In this document: positions 32,501-43,213 of the stretch, in pieces
How positions within the stretch are numbered: the stretch's first letter is position 1
Layout: each line of letters begins with the position of its first letter
Origin: Ostrinia nubilalis
Lineage: Eukaryota > Arthropoda > Insecta > Lepidoptera > Crambidae
Assembly: GCF_963855985.1 (NCBI RefSeq)
Contig: NC_087108.1
Span: 11,364,001 to 11,428,000, forward strand
Direction of reading: 5' to 3'
Length of the DNA: 64,000 nt
Translations under genes and position numbers: made by a program
Notes under the pieces: model-generated
The model's database searches: none
The model's input: only the letters and a program-made list of their open reading frames with translations
What the model was told of the DNA's origin: nothing

Positions 32501-35500
32501 ATTATGATAATAATTGCATATTATCATTATGCAGGTACCTACTTAATATTGCACTTTAATATTACGTTAGGTATAATAGGCAACCATAACCAAAGCCAAA
32601 TAACAGTGTCTTGCCCCCGTGGTGGACGCCATGGACACATGGAAGTCGCTTAGAAGGAGCCAAGTCAGAAACTTGTTTTGCCCCCCCTCTCCTAGGCCAC
32701 TCCTGACACGGCCCCCGATTTTCAATAGGGATTGGTGTGGCCAAAAACAATATGGAGCCACCGTTAGTATGAAGAGTAAATTATTTGGGTGAATATCAAC
32801 AAACTCGTTTTTTGCCTAATTCCGGTGGCGAATTTTTATTTTCACTTTCTAAAACTTTTTTGTGGCAGAAATAATAGTAAATGACTTGTGTTATTCAATG
32901 ATATGGTAGAGATCAAAATATTATTAATACTTCTCGAGATATGTTAATTTGAAATTATCAAGAGCCACCGAAATTGTATTTGAGCCACCGAGATTAAGAA
33001 CCAATCCACCGAAATTTATTTATACAGCGGAATTAGGAATGTTATGGACTATTGTCTCAAATTACTTATTTATTTGTAATCAATTAAGTATTAAAATCCA
33101 GTAATGATGTTTATAATTGGCAAAAATATTTAGGCCTGTGTTGTGACCCTAAAAAGCATCAGATCTTCCCATGTGAGTCGTAAAAGGCGACTAAGGAATC
33201 AAAATACTGGAGGAAGCGCTGCAGTATCTTTCCAGATATTACACTACCATACTGGAACTACCAACCAGCCTGCTAAGCATGGTGATAACGGCAAATCCCT
33301 CCATAGAAAACAAATCCAAAACTTTCTGGCTTTAGCCGCCAGCAGCCCCGTTGTTCTAGACTCATCACAAAGACATCATACATGACCCTCAATCCCAGAA
33401 ACCAACTCTAGTCCCGGGAGGGCGACCAACTGCCCTAGGTTGGTATTAGGTTTATCTTCCATAAGTAAAAATGTTGGTCCAGGCTAGCCAAGTTTTCATG
33501 ATGGTATCATACCTATCCTACACTCAGAATTACGCAACTAATTATTCGCTAAAGACCATGCGAACTGGAGATTAAGTATGATGATATTTCTAGATCTATA
33601 CCAGCTACTGAACGAACACATTACATTACTAAATGAAAGTAGTGCAATTAAGAAACGGAGGACTAAATCCAGCCAGCTTCATGAAGAGGCCTAGGCCTAG
33701 AAAAAGATACCAGAACTGTAAAATTGTACTGAGCTGCACCTTAATAGTACTGCAAAAAACAAAATGTAGGCGTCATTTTTTAGAAGAACAGGCAATTTAA
33801 TCACATTTGCGATCACCGATCACCACACAGCTTATGACCGCGGTCTATGGAGGAACACTATCTGTGGTTGCGATCCTCTACAGTGGGGGACCGAGGTAGA
33901 AGAAGAAGCGATCACCGAAATAGAAGAATGCCGAATAAAAGAAGCTCAAAAGATGTCGACTGATGAAGTCTAAGCCACGACCAGTGCTAATCCAGCTCCA
34001 AAACCCCACGAATTTTCAGCTCGAGTGGTAGAATAGATTGCAACCTACGAGGCTAGGGAAATTTTAGCTGTTTCAGGACTATTCTCATCTGTTTTTAAGA
34101 TTCTACTTAGTATGGATGTTTAAATAGCAATCCAAGTCCTCACGCTGATACAAAGTGTATTATAGAGGCGATTTTGTGTAATAAATCAAAATTATGTATT
34201 TGCGATTACCAAATTTAATATACCAACATGAATAACGAGGATAGCAGAACCATTTTGGTAAATGCCTAAGCTGCTAGAAGAGATTAAGAAGCACTACTAG
34301 TAATTAGGCTGAAGATCGAGATTATCCCGACACTATAGCGAAGATAATAATATCCTAGACTTTAGCTTGAGCGAGATTAGAATGCCCTATTAAAAACAAA
34401 AAGATATGTACCAGGAGATGATGAAATCACAACTGAGCTTATGAAATCAGATGGAATGCTAGTACTAAAGTCCCCTTAAATACCACCATGTTCATTGGCC
34501 GAGAACCCAAAAAATAAGACATGGAGGTGGTAGAGACTGGAATTACATGGACGTTGGCGATGGTCCAGAGTCAGGTGCGTTTTTTCCTGAAATATGACTG
34601 TCTCGTTATCCAACATTGAGTCTCCCAGAAAACCTAATTTTCGAAAAGACGTTCGTAATACTACGTACATATTTAATGTTGCGTCAAATTATGCAGAAGA
34701 CTGAGGACTATAATCAGTCATTATTATTGGCCTTTTTGTACTATAAGAAAACCTTCTTCGATTCGGTCAAGACCTGGGCTGTGCTACAGTCTCTTTAATG
34801 GCGCCAAATTGACTGTGCAAATTGACTGCAACTTATGAAGTATTTGTATGAAAACTTCATCATATCAGCCCTCCTCCAAGATCAGAACTTGAAACTTATC
34901 TGGTTGCTGCGAGGGTTCAGAGAGGGAGACACCATAATCTCTTAAAGTTTTCACTGCCTCCACTTAGAGGTTTTCAAGCTTCTGAGCTAGAGCGAGCTCA
35001 GTATCAATATACGGCGAGTACATCACACAACTTCGACTAACTGACGATATTGTAGTTATGGCTGATACCTTAGTAGACCTAGGTACAATGCTCCAGAGCC
35101 AATAAGACCAATTCTGGCAATAGATTCGCCACCGGAGCCACCGAAATTGCGCCACCGAAATTAAAAAACTGTTACAAAATTCAAATTATAAAGAAAACTA
35201 TAATTCTGATCAATAGTTTCTGTATGCAGATACAACAAAATACCAAACTTTAATCATGTAAAACAATCGTTTAGCATCTAAGTCAGTAGTTTTCACTCAT
35301 ACACTTGTCAGCGGAATTGAAAAATTTTGTATTCCTGTGCCGCTGATACAAATATTTTCATGTCTACTGGAAAAACAATACCACAAGTCGCAAGTTTTTA
35401 TTGCCTGATCAGGAGAACACAGCTGATTGATGCAGGGAAGCAGAACTCTACGTCTCTCAAAGCTTCTTTGGAGAAGTAAGAGAGTGTCGAAATTGAGCCA

Positions 35501-38500
35501 CTGTAATTGCTTTTTCTCGTGGGACATTTTTGAAAGGCTATTTAAAACACTTAAATAATGAAATATTACATTTCTTTCATATCATTTGGAAGTCTCATTT
35601 AATGTATTTTATGACTATATTATTCTTAAATTACTAGAATCCCCGAGAAAGAAGGAATAACACAATTTATGAGTAGAAATAGAGTCAGGACACGCCACCG
35701 CTATTAGATTTTGGGTCTTTGAAAATTTTTTCAGCACATAAAATAACTACCTATTTTCCTGAAGACTTTGCTATCGTGTAAAACGCTGTTAAACTATATA
35801 CAGAAAAAAATACATCGCTCCAGTTACATTTCTCCAGTCGATTCTCAGCTCCGCCGCGTAAAAAACGTGCTTGGGATATTCACCCATTTCCTTCACACCG
35901 CGGTTAGAAGTCGAAACTCCTGGAGTGGACTGTAGTCTGTAGGTGTTGGTTTCGCGGTTTATATTACATATTTTTGCCTTCAACTGTTTTGACCAATCGT
36001 ATATCTGTATTGGAGACGTTAAAAATTAGCGTAATCGGTTAGAATTTTATAGAATCGACATAGTACAGGACTTGAATTTATTTAACGTTTTATATTGTGT
36101 TAATCGCATTTGGAGATCTCCCGCGAGTGTATTTCGTGGACCACATATGGTGCAGTGCATTGGGTGTGTGAAATACCTCCTAACTCGATCATCATCATCG
36201 AAGAAGACGTCCAGGCAGACGATACCACCTGGACGCCAGTTACAGCCAGTAACGCCAGCTGACGTCAACTGTTTTGACCAATCGTATCTCAGAATCGAAG
36301 AAGCGCGTCTGTATTGGAGAAATTAAAAATTAGCGTAATCGGGGCTCAGAGCTGTGACAGTGGGACTGAACGCGGCGCGGGAGGTGCTTTCAACGTCACA
36401 TTGCAAGCCAAACTGATGATCCTCTATCTAATCGATGCAGAGGGCGTAGATGTTGCGAATCTCTCGATGCTTTCCTCTCACTCGCTCAAGGGCACCTTGT
36501 ATGCGGGCAAGGGAGAGGGAAGATAAGAAAGGGGGAAGGAGGAAGGATTCTAAAGTGTCTGCTGGCGAAACATTGATATTCATGTGAATTAACATTAAAA
36601 GACCTAAGATTAGCCCCGAAAGTTTCAAATAGAATATGAATATATTATGGCGGCACCAGGGATGTTTCCCGGGTAAAAGAGGAAGAGTTTGAATTAATCC
36701 GTCCGTTAACTTAGCATAAAATACAACTAGGTACATATGAAAATTTAAAGATATACCTACATCGCGCCAAAGTTTAAAGAAGAGGCCCGTACGTAACGTC
36801 AAAAGTTCACGTCATTCAAGTCACTTTGTGACGTCACGCGGAACTTCAAGGCATCATAACTATGTATGCCCGCGACTTCGTCCGCGTGGAATAATGACGC
36901 GCCCTCAGGCCGCGTCCGTAGTCCCCTCGATCGGGCCCACTAGAGTGAGCCCGCCGTAGGCTGGACTTTGGTCCAACACCGCGGTGGGCAACCCTCTAGT
37001 TGGGTTCGCCACTGATCGGGCGCCTTATGCGCTCGATACGGCCCGATCGCGAACGTCGGTCTGCGACCGACGCGGACGAGCCTGGGCTTCGCTTCGCGAA
37101 GCCCACACTCGGCCTCGTCGGCACGCGCACCGACGATCGCCAAACGGCTAGAGTACCTTCTGTACTCGCCACTCTGCCCGGTGAAGCTGGAAAAGCTCCT
37201 CAAGCTACCAGCGCGCGTCCCTTCAAAAAAAAAAAAAAAAAGTGGAATAATGACTTTGGATAGGCAAAAAATGGAAAATGAGCGAAAATGAGTTTATGTA
37301 GGTACAGCGCAAGCAGGTGCCCGCGGCATGACTGTCACGCATTCCTACTATGCATTGTTAGGCGAGCGCACGCAGCACCCGCTCCGCGGTTAAGTGGAGG
37401 CCCCTAGAGTATGATAGTCTTTAACATGACATGATTGTAAAAAATGCACTAATAATAATAATGCAATAATGCATTATTTTAAAACAGATTTTTTTTGCAT
37501 AAAAAAGGTTACTATGAGCCAACCTTAAAAGATAGACATATGCTATCGCGGACTTTTTTTAGAACTTTTAAAGGGGAACAATCCTGTCATACATGATTTT
37601 GGCGAAAATTTAACCGTTTACGCAGCGTCAGCCCTCAAAAGGAAAAAAATCACTGATTTGAAACATTCTTCATTGGTGCTCCGCTCCTATTGGTCTTAGC
37701 GTGATAATATATAGCCTAAAGCCTTCAGGAACTAAGGGGCTATCCAACACAAAAATAATTTTTCAAATCGGTCTAGTAGTTTCTGAGATAAGCGCGTTCA
37801 ACCAAACAAACAAACAAACTCTTCAGCTTTATAATATTAGTATAGAAGTATAGATTTAATTTCATTACTTGTTTGATTGACTATGTATAATTTAATTACT
37901 TGTTTGATTGACAAATATAAATATACATATCCAATATTTTTGGATAATGTACCTAATTGGCAGACAAGTATCTATGTATATTTAAGGCAACTAAAAGAGC
38001 CTATTATGACATATAGCTGATTTCGTCGAAATAAAAGGTACACTATACATTCTATGAAATCGGAGACCTATAAAATTGACATCGAGTTGTAGATAATATC
38101 TAAATTATTTGTGTAAATTATTTGTGTGATTTACTTATTTGTGTAAGCTACTTAAACCTATCTTTGGTTGTAACTGTTGCAAGTACCTACCTTGTTATTT
38201 AACAACTTAGGTAAATTGTTAAACAGATTAATAGGATAGCAACAAGTACTGTTATCTCGTGTAGATAATTAAAAATAATCAGATAGATAAGTACTTACTA
38301 GAAAATGTAATCGGTTGATAATATTTAACTTCGGCAATTCGATGTATAGGTACTACAAGGCTACCTGCTACGTGCAAATAGAATACTTAGAATAAAATAC
38401 AATACAAATCACGCGCATTGCTTCAAAGTACCTACTTAAACATATCTCGTTACCGTTTTTGTATCTCATTACCGTTTGTTTGAATAAAAAGAATGGCAAT

Positions 38501-41500
38501 TAGAAAACTATAACATTTGCGATTTTCTGTCCTACTCCTATCCTTTTTGGCACTTTTTTAATACAGTGTAAACTCTATATAACGTTACTCAACTAAACGA
38601 AAAACTCCTTATAACGTCAAAATTTCTTGACTATGTTGGAATACATTGTTTCCAATCGCTTTACCGTGTCACTCCGTTTATCGAACACTCTATCTATACT
38701 TAAGAGCGTTGTAGCAAAAAGTTGGCGTTCGAATTTTAGGTTTTTATTGCTTGACGTCGCGTAGTGAGTGCGCAAACTGCATTTATCTGTACAATTTCAA
38801 CGCTGCGTCGACTAAACGATCTTAATCCGTAGTTGTATCGTACCTAAGACAGTACATCATACATAATAATAAAGAAATAATGTACAATTTACCTATTTCA
38901 TTTTTTCTCAGATCAGACTTTTAGCAAAATCAAGTTACGTAATTAGCTAATGTATTTTTTACACTAGTAAATCCCGCGACAAGTTTTTAATCTTTAAATT
39001 GAGTAAAGTAATAAGTTGATGGGTTTGAAAGAATTTATGTTTTATTTTATTCTTTTTACAGCATCAAAAGCTTGTTTATGAAAAATATTTACTATTTAAA
39101 TTTTACTTTTGACTTTTTAGTTTTTATGATGTGGGATGGAAAAATTAAAATTTATTCTGATTTTGTGACGTTTCCGCACATAAATATGGATAGGTTAAAT
39201 AAATAGAATGAAATGTATGAAAACGAGCGTGCCATTTTTTAAACGTTATCTATAATATCTGTGTCCATCAAAGAGCTCGTAACTAAACATCGTAAGCGCC
39301 ATTCAAATTATTATCTAAAAGTTAATAATAAATATTTAGTTTTTGTAAATCTAAACAAGTGAAATCAAAGAGGTAAATACTGATATCATTGTGATTTTAT
39401 AGAATTTATTATTATAAACCACGGTCGTATAATGCTAAAAAATCAGAGGTAACTTTAAGATTTTTATCCATAGAGCAAAATTTATCTAATCGTGTTTTTA
39501 AACAGTTATCCCATTAGGTACACATGCGTTCTGTAATACAAACCGATCAAAAACAATACTTGTCAAAAAACCAAGTCTCACTACTCAGTTGTTCTACGGT
39601 AAAAAGTTGTGAGATCCATTAATACCAAATCCAGTCCAGGAAATCATTAACTTTTTACATAAATATATTGACTTGGCCATCGCATGAAAACACGTGTAAA
39701 TTAAATTATTTAGTGCGAAATGAAACGAAATTTTGCATGCCTGTGTAGACATGCAAAATTTCAGCTCAATGGGAAAACGGGAAGTAAGTAAATTTTAAGT
39801 TGCAAGATTTTACAACTCCAGATGTCAAAGAAAATAAAAGCTTGTAGATAGCTTTACAAAGAAAAGAAAGATTTATGAAGAAAATAAAAAGTACTGTCTA
39901 CGATACATTTGTTAGGCCGTGTTGCACCGTCTTACTTTAACATTGACATCAAAATTTTGGATGTCAAAAATCTGTCTAACATAAAACACCGGTTATTGTC
40001 AGTTAGGGTCAAAGTTAGGTGGTGCATCTCAGCCTTAGTGTATTTGAATTAAATTTAATACAAATAAGGATGAGGAAAATAATAATCGATAAGTGATCTC
40101 ACTCGAATATTTCTTATAGTAGGCTAGGTATACAAGATGTCGAGCAAATGGTTACTTACTGAAAAAGTGCTTCATGAGACCTAGCAAACGGCATCAATAA
40201 TATGTTTAAGAACGAACTGAATCTATTCAAAAAACCTATATTTCCAGCTTTCATACATTTAATACAGTTACAAACAAACACGAAATCAATGGTTTCTGAG
40301 AATTCTGAGTGCCTTAATGCCGTCCCCTTTATCTGTTTATTTAGTATTTATTAATTAGTATCTCTTGATGATATTGTAGCAAGTTAAACCTAAAATCATG
40401 TTTTCCGTAAATAATTTAAATAAGAATGCAATTTACGAGTTTGTTGTTTGATTATTATATATTACTCAATTAAAAATTTAAATTTAAAAAATTAACACTT
40501 CTAATATGGTAGGTATGGCTGGCGGCATACATTTAGTATGAAATTCGGAAACATTGATTTTTTGCATAGATCCAGTTTATTCTTTGACCTATTTATTGTT
40601 ATTGTTTTAAAGAGCTCATGAAGCACTTACAGGAACATTAAACAGTTTCTCGATATCTTGTATAATTAAAAATCAAGTGAAATCACTTATCGTTTCCACA
40701 CTGTACCTACTTATACTTTTAAAAATAAACTCATTTTATACGTTCATTTGTATACAGGGTGTTAGGTAAATGGGTATATGAGCCGACACTAGCCCATGTT
40801 AACATGGGCATATAAATGGTATGGTGAAGTCAGAAAATTGATATCTTCATTTTATTTATTTTAATTTTCATACAAATCGGATGTTATAAATTAAAATTTA
40901 CATGCCCATGTAACATGGGCTAGTGTTGGCTCATATACCCATTTACCTAACATCCTGTATAAGTATCTACAATACAAATACCTAACCAACTTAGTTGACG
41001 TTTTATAAAACTATTTGTCTAAGTGTCATCGAGCGACCGCTGGTGGATTTGCCATTTACCTGACCTACCCCTTTATTACTAAACGTTTAATATCAGATGA
41101 ATAGTTACGCACCAATTTCTTTCATTCAGTCGTCAGTAATTAAACTTTCGGAAAAACATGACGAAGCGTTGTGTGACCATACAGACGCTATTCAACTTTT
41201 ATTAGTAAGGAAGAGTATATTTTATGTTGGTAGAAACACAATAGCATAGACTAATGTTTTGACACCCTGTTAAAATTTTTATTAGTCATTTATTTTTTGA
41301 CCAAACAGATACCATAATAATATCTTTTATCTATTCTACCCATATTCTGTAAGTAAAATAATAAAAAGTTTGAAAAGAAAGAAATTACAAGTCCGATTTA
41401 CCTAAACAAATAAATTAAAAATACTTGCGGATCAAAAGTACTCAATCATACTACAATTTACGAAAAAATCACGCGTGACGCATATACGTCAGTGGGCAGT

Positions 41501-42811
41501 CAACTGACATAGACCCGGCGTCTACGAGTGCCAAAGCACGACTGATTTATGCCATTTGATGCACCCGATTTTATAGTATTTTCAAATTAATTTTTCATTT
41601 GAAGATTGAAGATAGATATTTTTTCTTTTTCACACAATAATAGTACTATGTTTCTTCTTAAGTATAAAGTAGTTTATGTTGCCAAATGACTTTTAGATTA
41701 TGAGATGTGACCTGTTTTCTTGCAGTAATTTTCTCGAATTTTGACTATCTTAGACATGATAAAAATGCATTTTAATGAATTAAACATCAAAATTTTCTCA
41801 ATACACTTTCTTCTTCAGGGTATGCTTATTCTAATGAATACATTCTCTCTTCTTACTTAGAAATAAATTTGTTGTAATATTAGTTCAAAGTTGTGCCTTC
41901 GCGAGTTACCTGGAAATCGGGCTTTCGAAATTCGCTGTTTTCGTAGGCAAAAATCCAATTTGAACGAGATTTTGTCAATAGACATTCCGTAAAAACGTAT
42001 GATAATTACGATGATATAAGTCAAAAGAAGCTATAACAATAAATTATATGACTAAAATCATTTCGAAATCTGCCAAATTCTCGATTTCTGCATGAAAAAT
42101 GTGACAACGCTCTTAACGTTGAAAAATGTTCAGTCCCTTGAGTTGAGAGTCGTTATAGGTACAGGATGTTGATTTCAATCCTCGCCATATTTAGGGTGTT
42201 GATTAAGTAGTTTATTCTGATCACGAATATGGCGAGAGTTGAAATCAACACCCTGAACCTGTATAGTTTACACTGTATTATTGTTTTTGCTTATGAAAAA
42301 GGGCTAGTATAGTATAGGTAAAGTCGATGATTTTTAAAAGGTAAAAATGTTTGGGATGCGTAACTGCCTAGCTCGCATAAATATTTATAACTTATGTATA
42401 TTTTAACGTCTGAAAACCCTTGAAAAAGAGGCTGCCAATAGTGACTGAGTTTCTTGCGCTGCTTCTTCTCAGCACTGGCCAGTGGCCCATTAATGGTCCT
42501 GAAGCGGTGGTAGGGTTAATATTGGGACGTGTAAAAGTGCTTTTTAAAAGCCTACTTGCATAAATAAATGAGTTTTATGAGTTTTTTTATGCCAAATAAA
42601 GTGTTCTTTTTTTTCAGGTCTGAGGTTTGCGAAGATGCAAACTCTGGCTGGTCTGCTGACGATCCTCAAGAAGTACTCCGTGGAACTGGCGGATGGCACT
42701 CCCGAGAAGCTCCAGTTCGACCCACGGGCGATCGTGACGACTCCCATCGGTGGGATCCCACTCAAGTTCACGCCCAGAGACGGTTGGGAACAGAGGACCT
42801 TCAACAAGTAA
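28933..42811 (+). CDS. Cytochrome P450, clan 3 (CYP6-like), whole gene, probably damaged
   Basis: A membrane-bound monooxygenase of the endoplasmic reticulum; insect clan 3 members oxidise plant toxins, insecticides and other lipophilic substrates using electrons from P450 reductase. Three coding segments (28933-29503, 31068-31899, 42618-42811) give about 530 residues, near the usual length. Visible motifs: helix C WKVIR, I-helix oxygen-binding AGFETS, K-helix EALR, PERF, and heme loop FGEGPRICIG with its cysteine ligand. The last intron interrupts the codon for the glycine ending the heme motif, in phase 1. Two defects stand out: a frameshift within the first 15 codons and a 1564-bp insertion between the codons for ARYT and ESIGSCAFG. 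Either the locus is a pseudogene, or the insertion is spliced out and the frameshift is an assembly error. CYP family and subfamily cannot be fixed without alignment. Confidence 0.9.
29504..31067. mobile_element. Insertion (1564 bp) splitting P450 coding sequence
   Basis: Ends GAGGATCA and TGATCCTC are inverted and AT lies on both sides; removing the insert and one AT joins TAC-ACA-ATT-GAA in frame, giving a normal P450 stretch (YTIESIGSCAFG). Further in, 29640-29870 and 30690-30910 are diverged inverted copies of each other (CCGGCGTACTGCGTGG/GTACGCCGGC, ATGACGTCA/GTGACGTCA, TTATCAGTTTTAGAGAAAAA). The centre holds a C-rich minisatellite. No transposase frame. Superfamily unknown. Confidence 0.75.
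30215..30606. repeat. C-rich minisatellite
   Basis: About nine to ten imperfect units of roughly 35-45 bp, consensus-like CCCCAGGCCAGAAGCTGGGT followed by ATGACTTG and a C run (one of 20 or more C at about 30303-30322). The complementary strand is G-rich and could form quadruplexes. Confidence 0.92.
31068..31899 (+). CDS. P450 coding segment 2 (helix E to heme loop)
   Basis: Continuous frame from ATT-GAA (IESIGSCAFGIETNA) to the first base of the last glycine codon of FGEGPRICIG. I-helix AGFETSATT at 31476, EALR at 31650-31661, PERF at 31815-31826, and the heme-loop FGEGPR from 31872. The donor GTATGT at 31900 follows directly; reading through it gives eight foreign residues and a stop at 31926. 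No internal stops or frameshifts, so decay, if any, is recent. Confidence 0.93.
31930..32786. other. Intronic sequence with one dispersed-repeat scrap
   Basis: ACGAAGTCGCGGGCACAGCT at 32169-32194 is the end of a lepidopteran-type repeat. 32600-32740 is GC-richer with short open frames on both strands but no recognisable protein. Confidence 0.5.
32787..35530. mobile_element. Element with repeated CCACCGAAATT motif, sister of the 25.96 kb element (right end uncertain)
   Basis: The left end GGGTGAATATCAACAAACTC…TTTTTTGCCTAATTCCGGTGG parallels the complement of the 27.68 kb terminus (GGGTGAATTTCAACAAGTGC…TTTTTGCCTAATTTTGGTGG). CCACCGAAATT variants occur at about 32820 (inverted), 32963, 32982, 33006, 35133, 35142, 35155 and 35500. 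A degraded RTE sits in the middle. I could not place the right terminus. Confidence 0.6.
33135..35118 (+). pseudogene. Degraded RTE-type LINE
   Basis: Starts with CTTCCCATGTGAGTCGTAAA and AGGCGACTAAGGAATCAAAA, resembling the 5' region of lepidopteran RTE elements, and later shows worn RT pieces: ATGATGAAATCACAACTGAG (near 34420), LRQIMQKTEDYNQSLLLAF (34680), a KTFFDSVKTWAVLQSL piece (34750) and a decayed DDIVVMADT-like stretch near 35045. Many stops and frame changes. It is much older than the other RTE copies in this window. Confidence 0.7.
35531..36264. repeat. Non-coding; one partial MITE copy at 35985-36045
   Basis: TTTTGACCAATCGTATATCT and GACGTTAAAAATTAGCGTAA match the right arm of the 10974-11140 foldback MITE. 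The rest shows nothing recognisable. Confidence 0.6.
36265..36350. repeat. Partial copy of the 10974-11140 foldback MITE
   Basis: TTTTGACCAATCGTATCTCA to GCGTAATCGGGGCTCA, one arm only. Confidence 0.75.
36886..36898. repeat. 13-bp target-site duplication, left (GTGGAATAATGAC)
   Basis: Repeated at 37242-37254 immediately after the poly(A) tail. Confidence 0.95.
36899..37241 (+). mobile_element. GC-rich retroposon with poly(A) tail (343 bp)
   Basis: Bounded by a 13-bp duplication and ending in 17 A, so it arrived by reverse transcription of an RNA. Strongly GC-rich against AT-rich surroundings. No tRNA-like boxes seen. It could be a 5'-truncated LINE 3' end or a SINE of unknown origin. The target is a dispersed repeat; the unoccupied form of the site is visible, inverted, at 4190-4235. 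Confidence 0.88.
37310..37600. repeat. Dispersed repeat, intact order; inverted match to 530-677 plus 1317-1440
   Basis: Continuous here, split in the copy at the window start. Contains GAGCGCACGCAGCACCCGCT and TAAAGGGGAACAATCCTGTC. Confidence 0.8.
37705..37850. repeat. Dispersed repeat tail shared with 5770-5925
   Basis: AGCCTAAAGCCTTCAGGAAC through (AAAC)n to TTTATAATATTAGTATAG. Confidence 0.75.
39540..39715. repeat. Inverted dispersed repeat, partner at 10754-10945
   Basis: ACCAAGTCTCACTACTCAGT, CTACGGTAAAAAGTTGTGAG and ACACGTGTAAATTAAATTAT are the reverse complement of the 10.8 kb copy. Confidence 0.8.
40755..40957. mobile_element. Foldback element CAGGGTGTTAGGTAAATGGG, internally shortened copy
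   Basis: Both ends match 18149-18412 with TA flanks; the right arm lacks the segment containing TTCTGACTTCACCATACC. Confidence 0.88.
42162..42261. mobile_element. Small foldback element CAGGATGTTGATTTCAA (100 bp)
   Basis: Arms CAGGATGTTGATTTCAATCC and its inverse with CACCCTGAACCTG at the far end, TA on both sides, inserted in the right terminus of the pogo-like element. Confidence 0.8.
42297..42590 (+). mobile_element. LINE 3' UTR (5'-truncated), same family as 46.3-48.0 kb
   Basis: GTCGATGATTTTTAAAAGGT, TAACTGCCTAGCTCGCATAA and TTGCGCTGCTTCTTCTCAGC match the UTR at 47780-48020, ending TAAATGAGTTTTATGAG. It ends within about 30 bp of the P450 exon 3 acceptor. Confidence 0.88.
42618..42811 (+). 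CDS. P450 coding segment 3 (C-terminus)
   Basis: After a T-rich tract and CAG, the frame gives LRFAKMQTLAGLLTILKKYS, ELADGTPEKLQFDPRAIVTT and GGIPLKFTPRDGWEQRTFNK, then TAA at 42809. LRFAxxQ directly after the heme glycine is the standard clan 3 continuation, and the GGIPL/KFTPR stretch is the usual C-terminal beta region. Open and undamaged. Confidence 0.93.
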
Positions 42812-42868
42812 TGCTAAGTGCCAAATGAATGCGAGTAGGTAGAGTAAACCAATGGTTGGGGGCATATA

Positions 42869-43213
42869 CAGGCTGTCCCATAAACAATGGATAACCTTAC
42901 AACTATCGATCTCTATTATCAAAATTTTCAACTCAGTAAAAATATCACAGATTTAAAGATTTTCATTTTTATTTTTAGAAAATTGCCACCTGTGATTAGT
43001 TTTTCTCATGAAATTCAACAAACTTGTTCCAAAATATTTAAAAACAAATTAAAAAGTGTAAAGGAAAATTCAATTCGTGATCCCGCATGTGACAATTTTT
43101 TAAAAACACAAAAAAAATCTTAAAATATTACCTGGTCAAAATTGTATATCAGATACCTACCATAGTGAGGCTAATGGATAGTTACAAGGATCCATTGCTA
43201 TTGGGACACCCTG
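42869..43213. mobile_element. CAGGCTGTCCCA-ended TIR element (345 bp)
   Basis: Ends CAGGCTGTCCCA and TGGGACACCCTG (one mismatch) flanked by TA. The interior is AT-rich and not strongly palindromic. It lies 57 bp after the P450 stop. Confidence 0.75.

Larger units (their letters stand above)
38564..42275. mobile_element. pogo/Tigger-like TIR element (3.7 kb, no transposase)
   Basis: Exact inverted ends CAGTGTAAAC/GTTTACACTG flanked by TA. Similarity continues inward once the small foldback at 42162-42261 is removed (ATATAACG…ACTCAAC against TATAACGACTCTCAACTC). CAGTGTAAAC-type ends with TA duplication suggest the pogo branch of Tc1/mariner. No transposase frame survives; it carries other repeats (39540-39715, 40755-40957). 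Confidence 0.75.
31900..42617 (+). other. P450 intron 2 (10.7 kb), filled with repeats
   Basis: GTATGT donor at 31900 and CAG acceptor at 42615-42617 after a T-rich tract; the flanking exons join in phase 1 (G|GT). The phase and position after the heme glycine fit clan 3 P450 genes as I know them. It contains an RTE relic, retroposons, a pogo-like element and several MITEs, listed separately. Confidence 0.9.

Noticed and set aside
33143..33385. 80-aa open frame as a host exon in P450 intron 2
   Set aside because: It lies in the 5' part of a degraded RTE copy and its sequence pattern matches that repeat.
42568..42931. Open frames overlapping P450 exon 3 in other frames
   Set aside because: Exon 3 in its own frame joins exon 2 exactly and encodes the P450 C-terminus.
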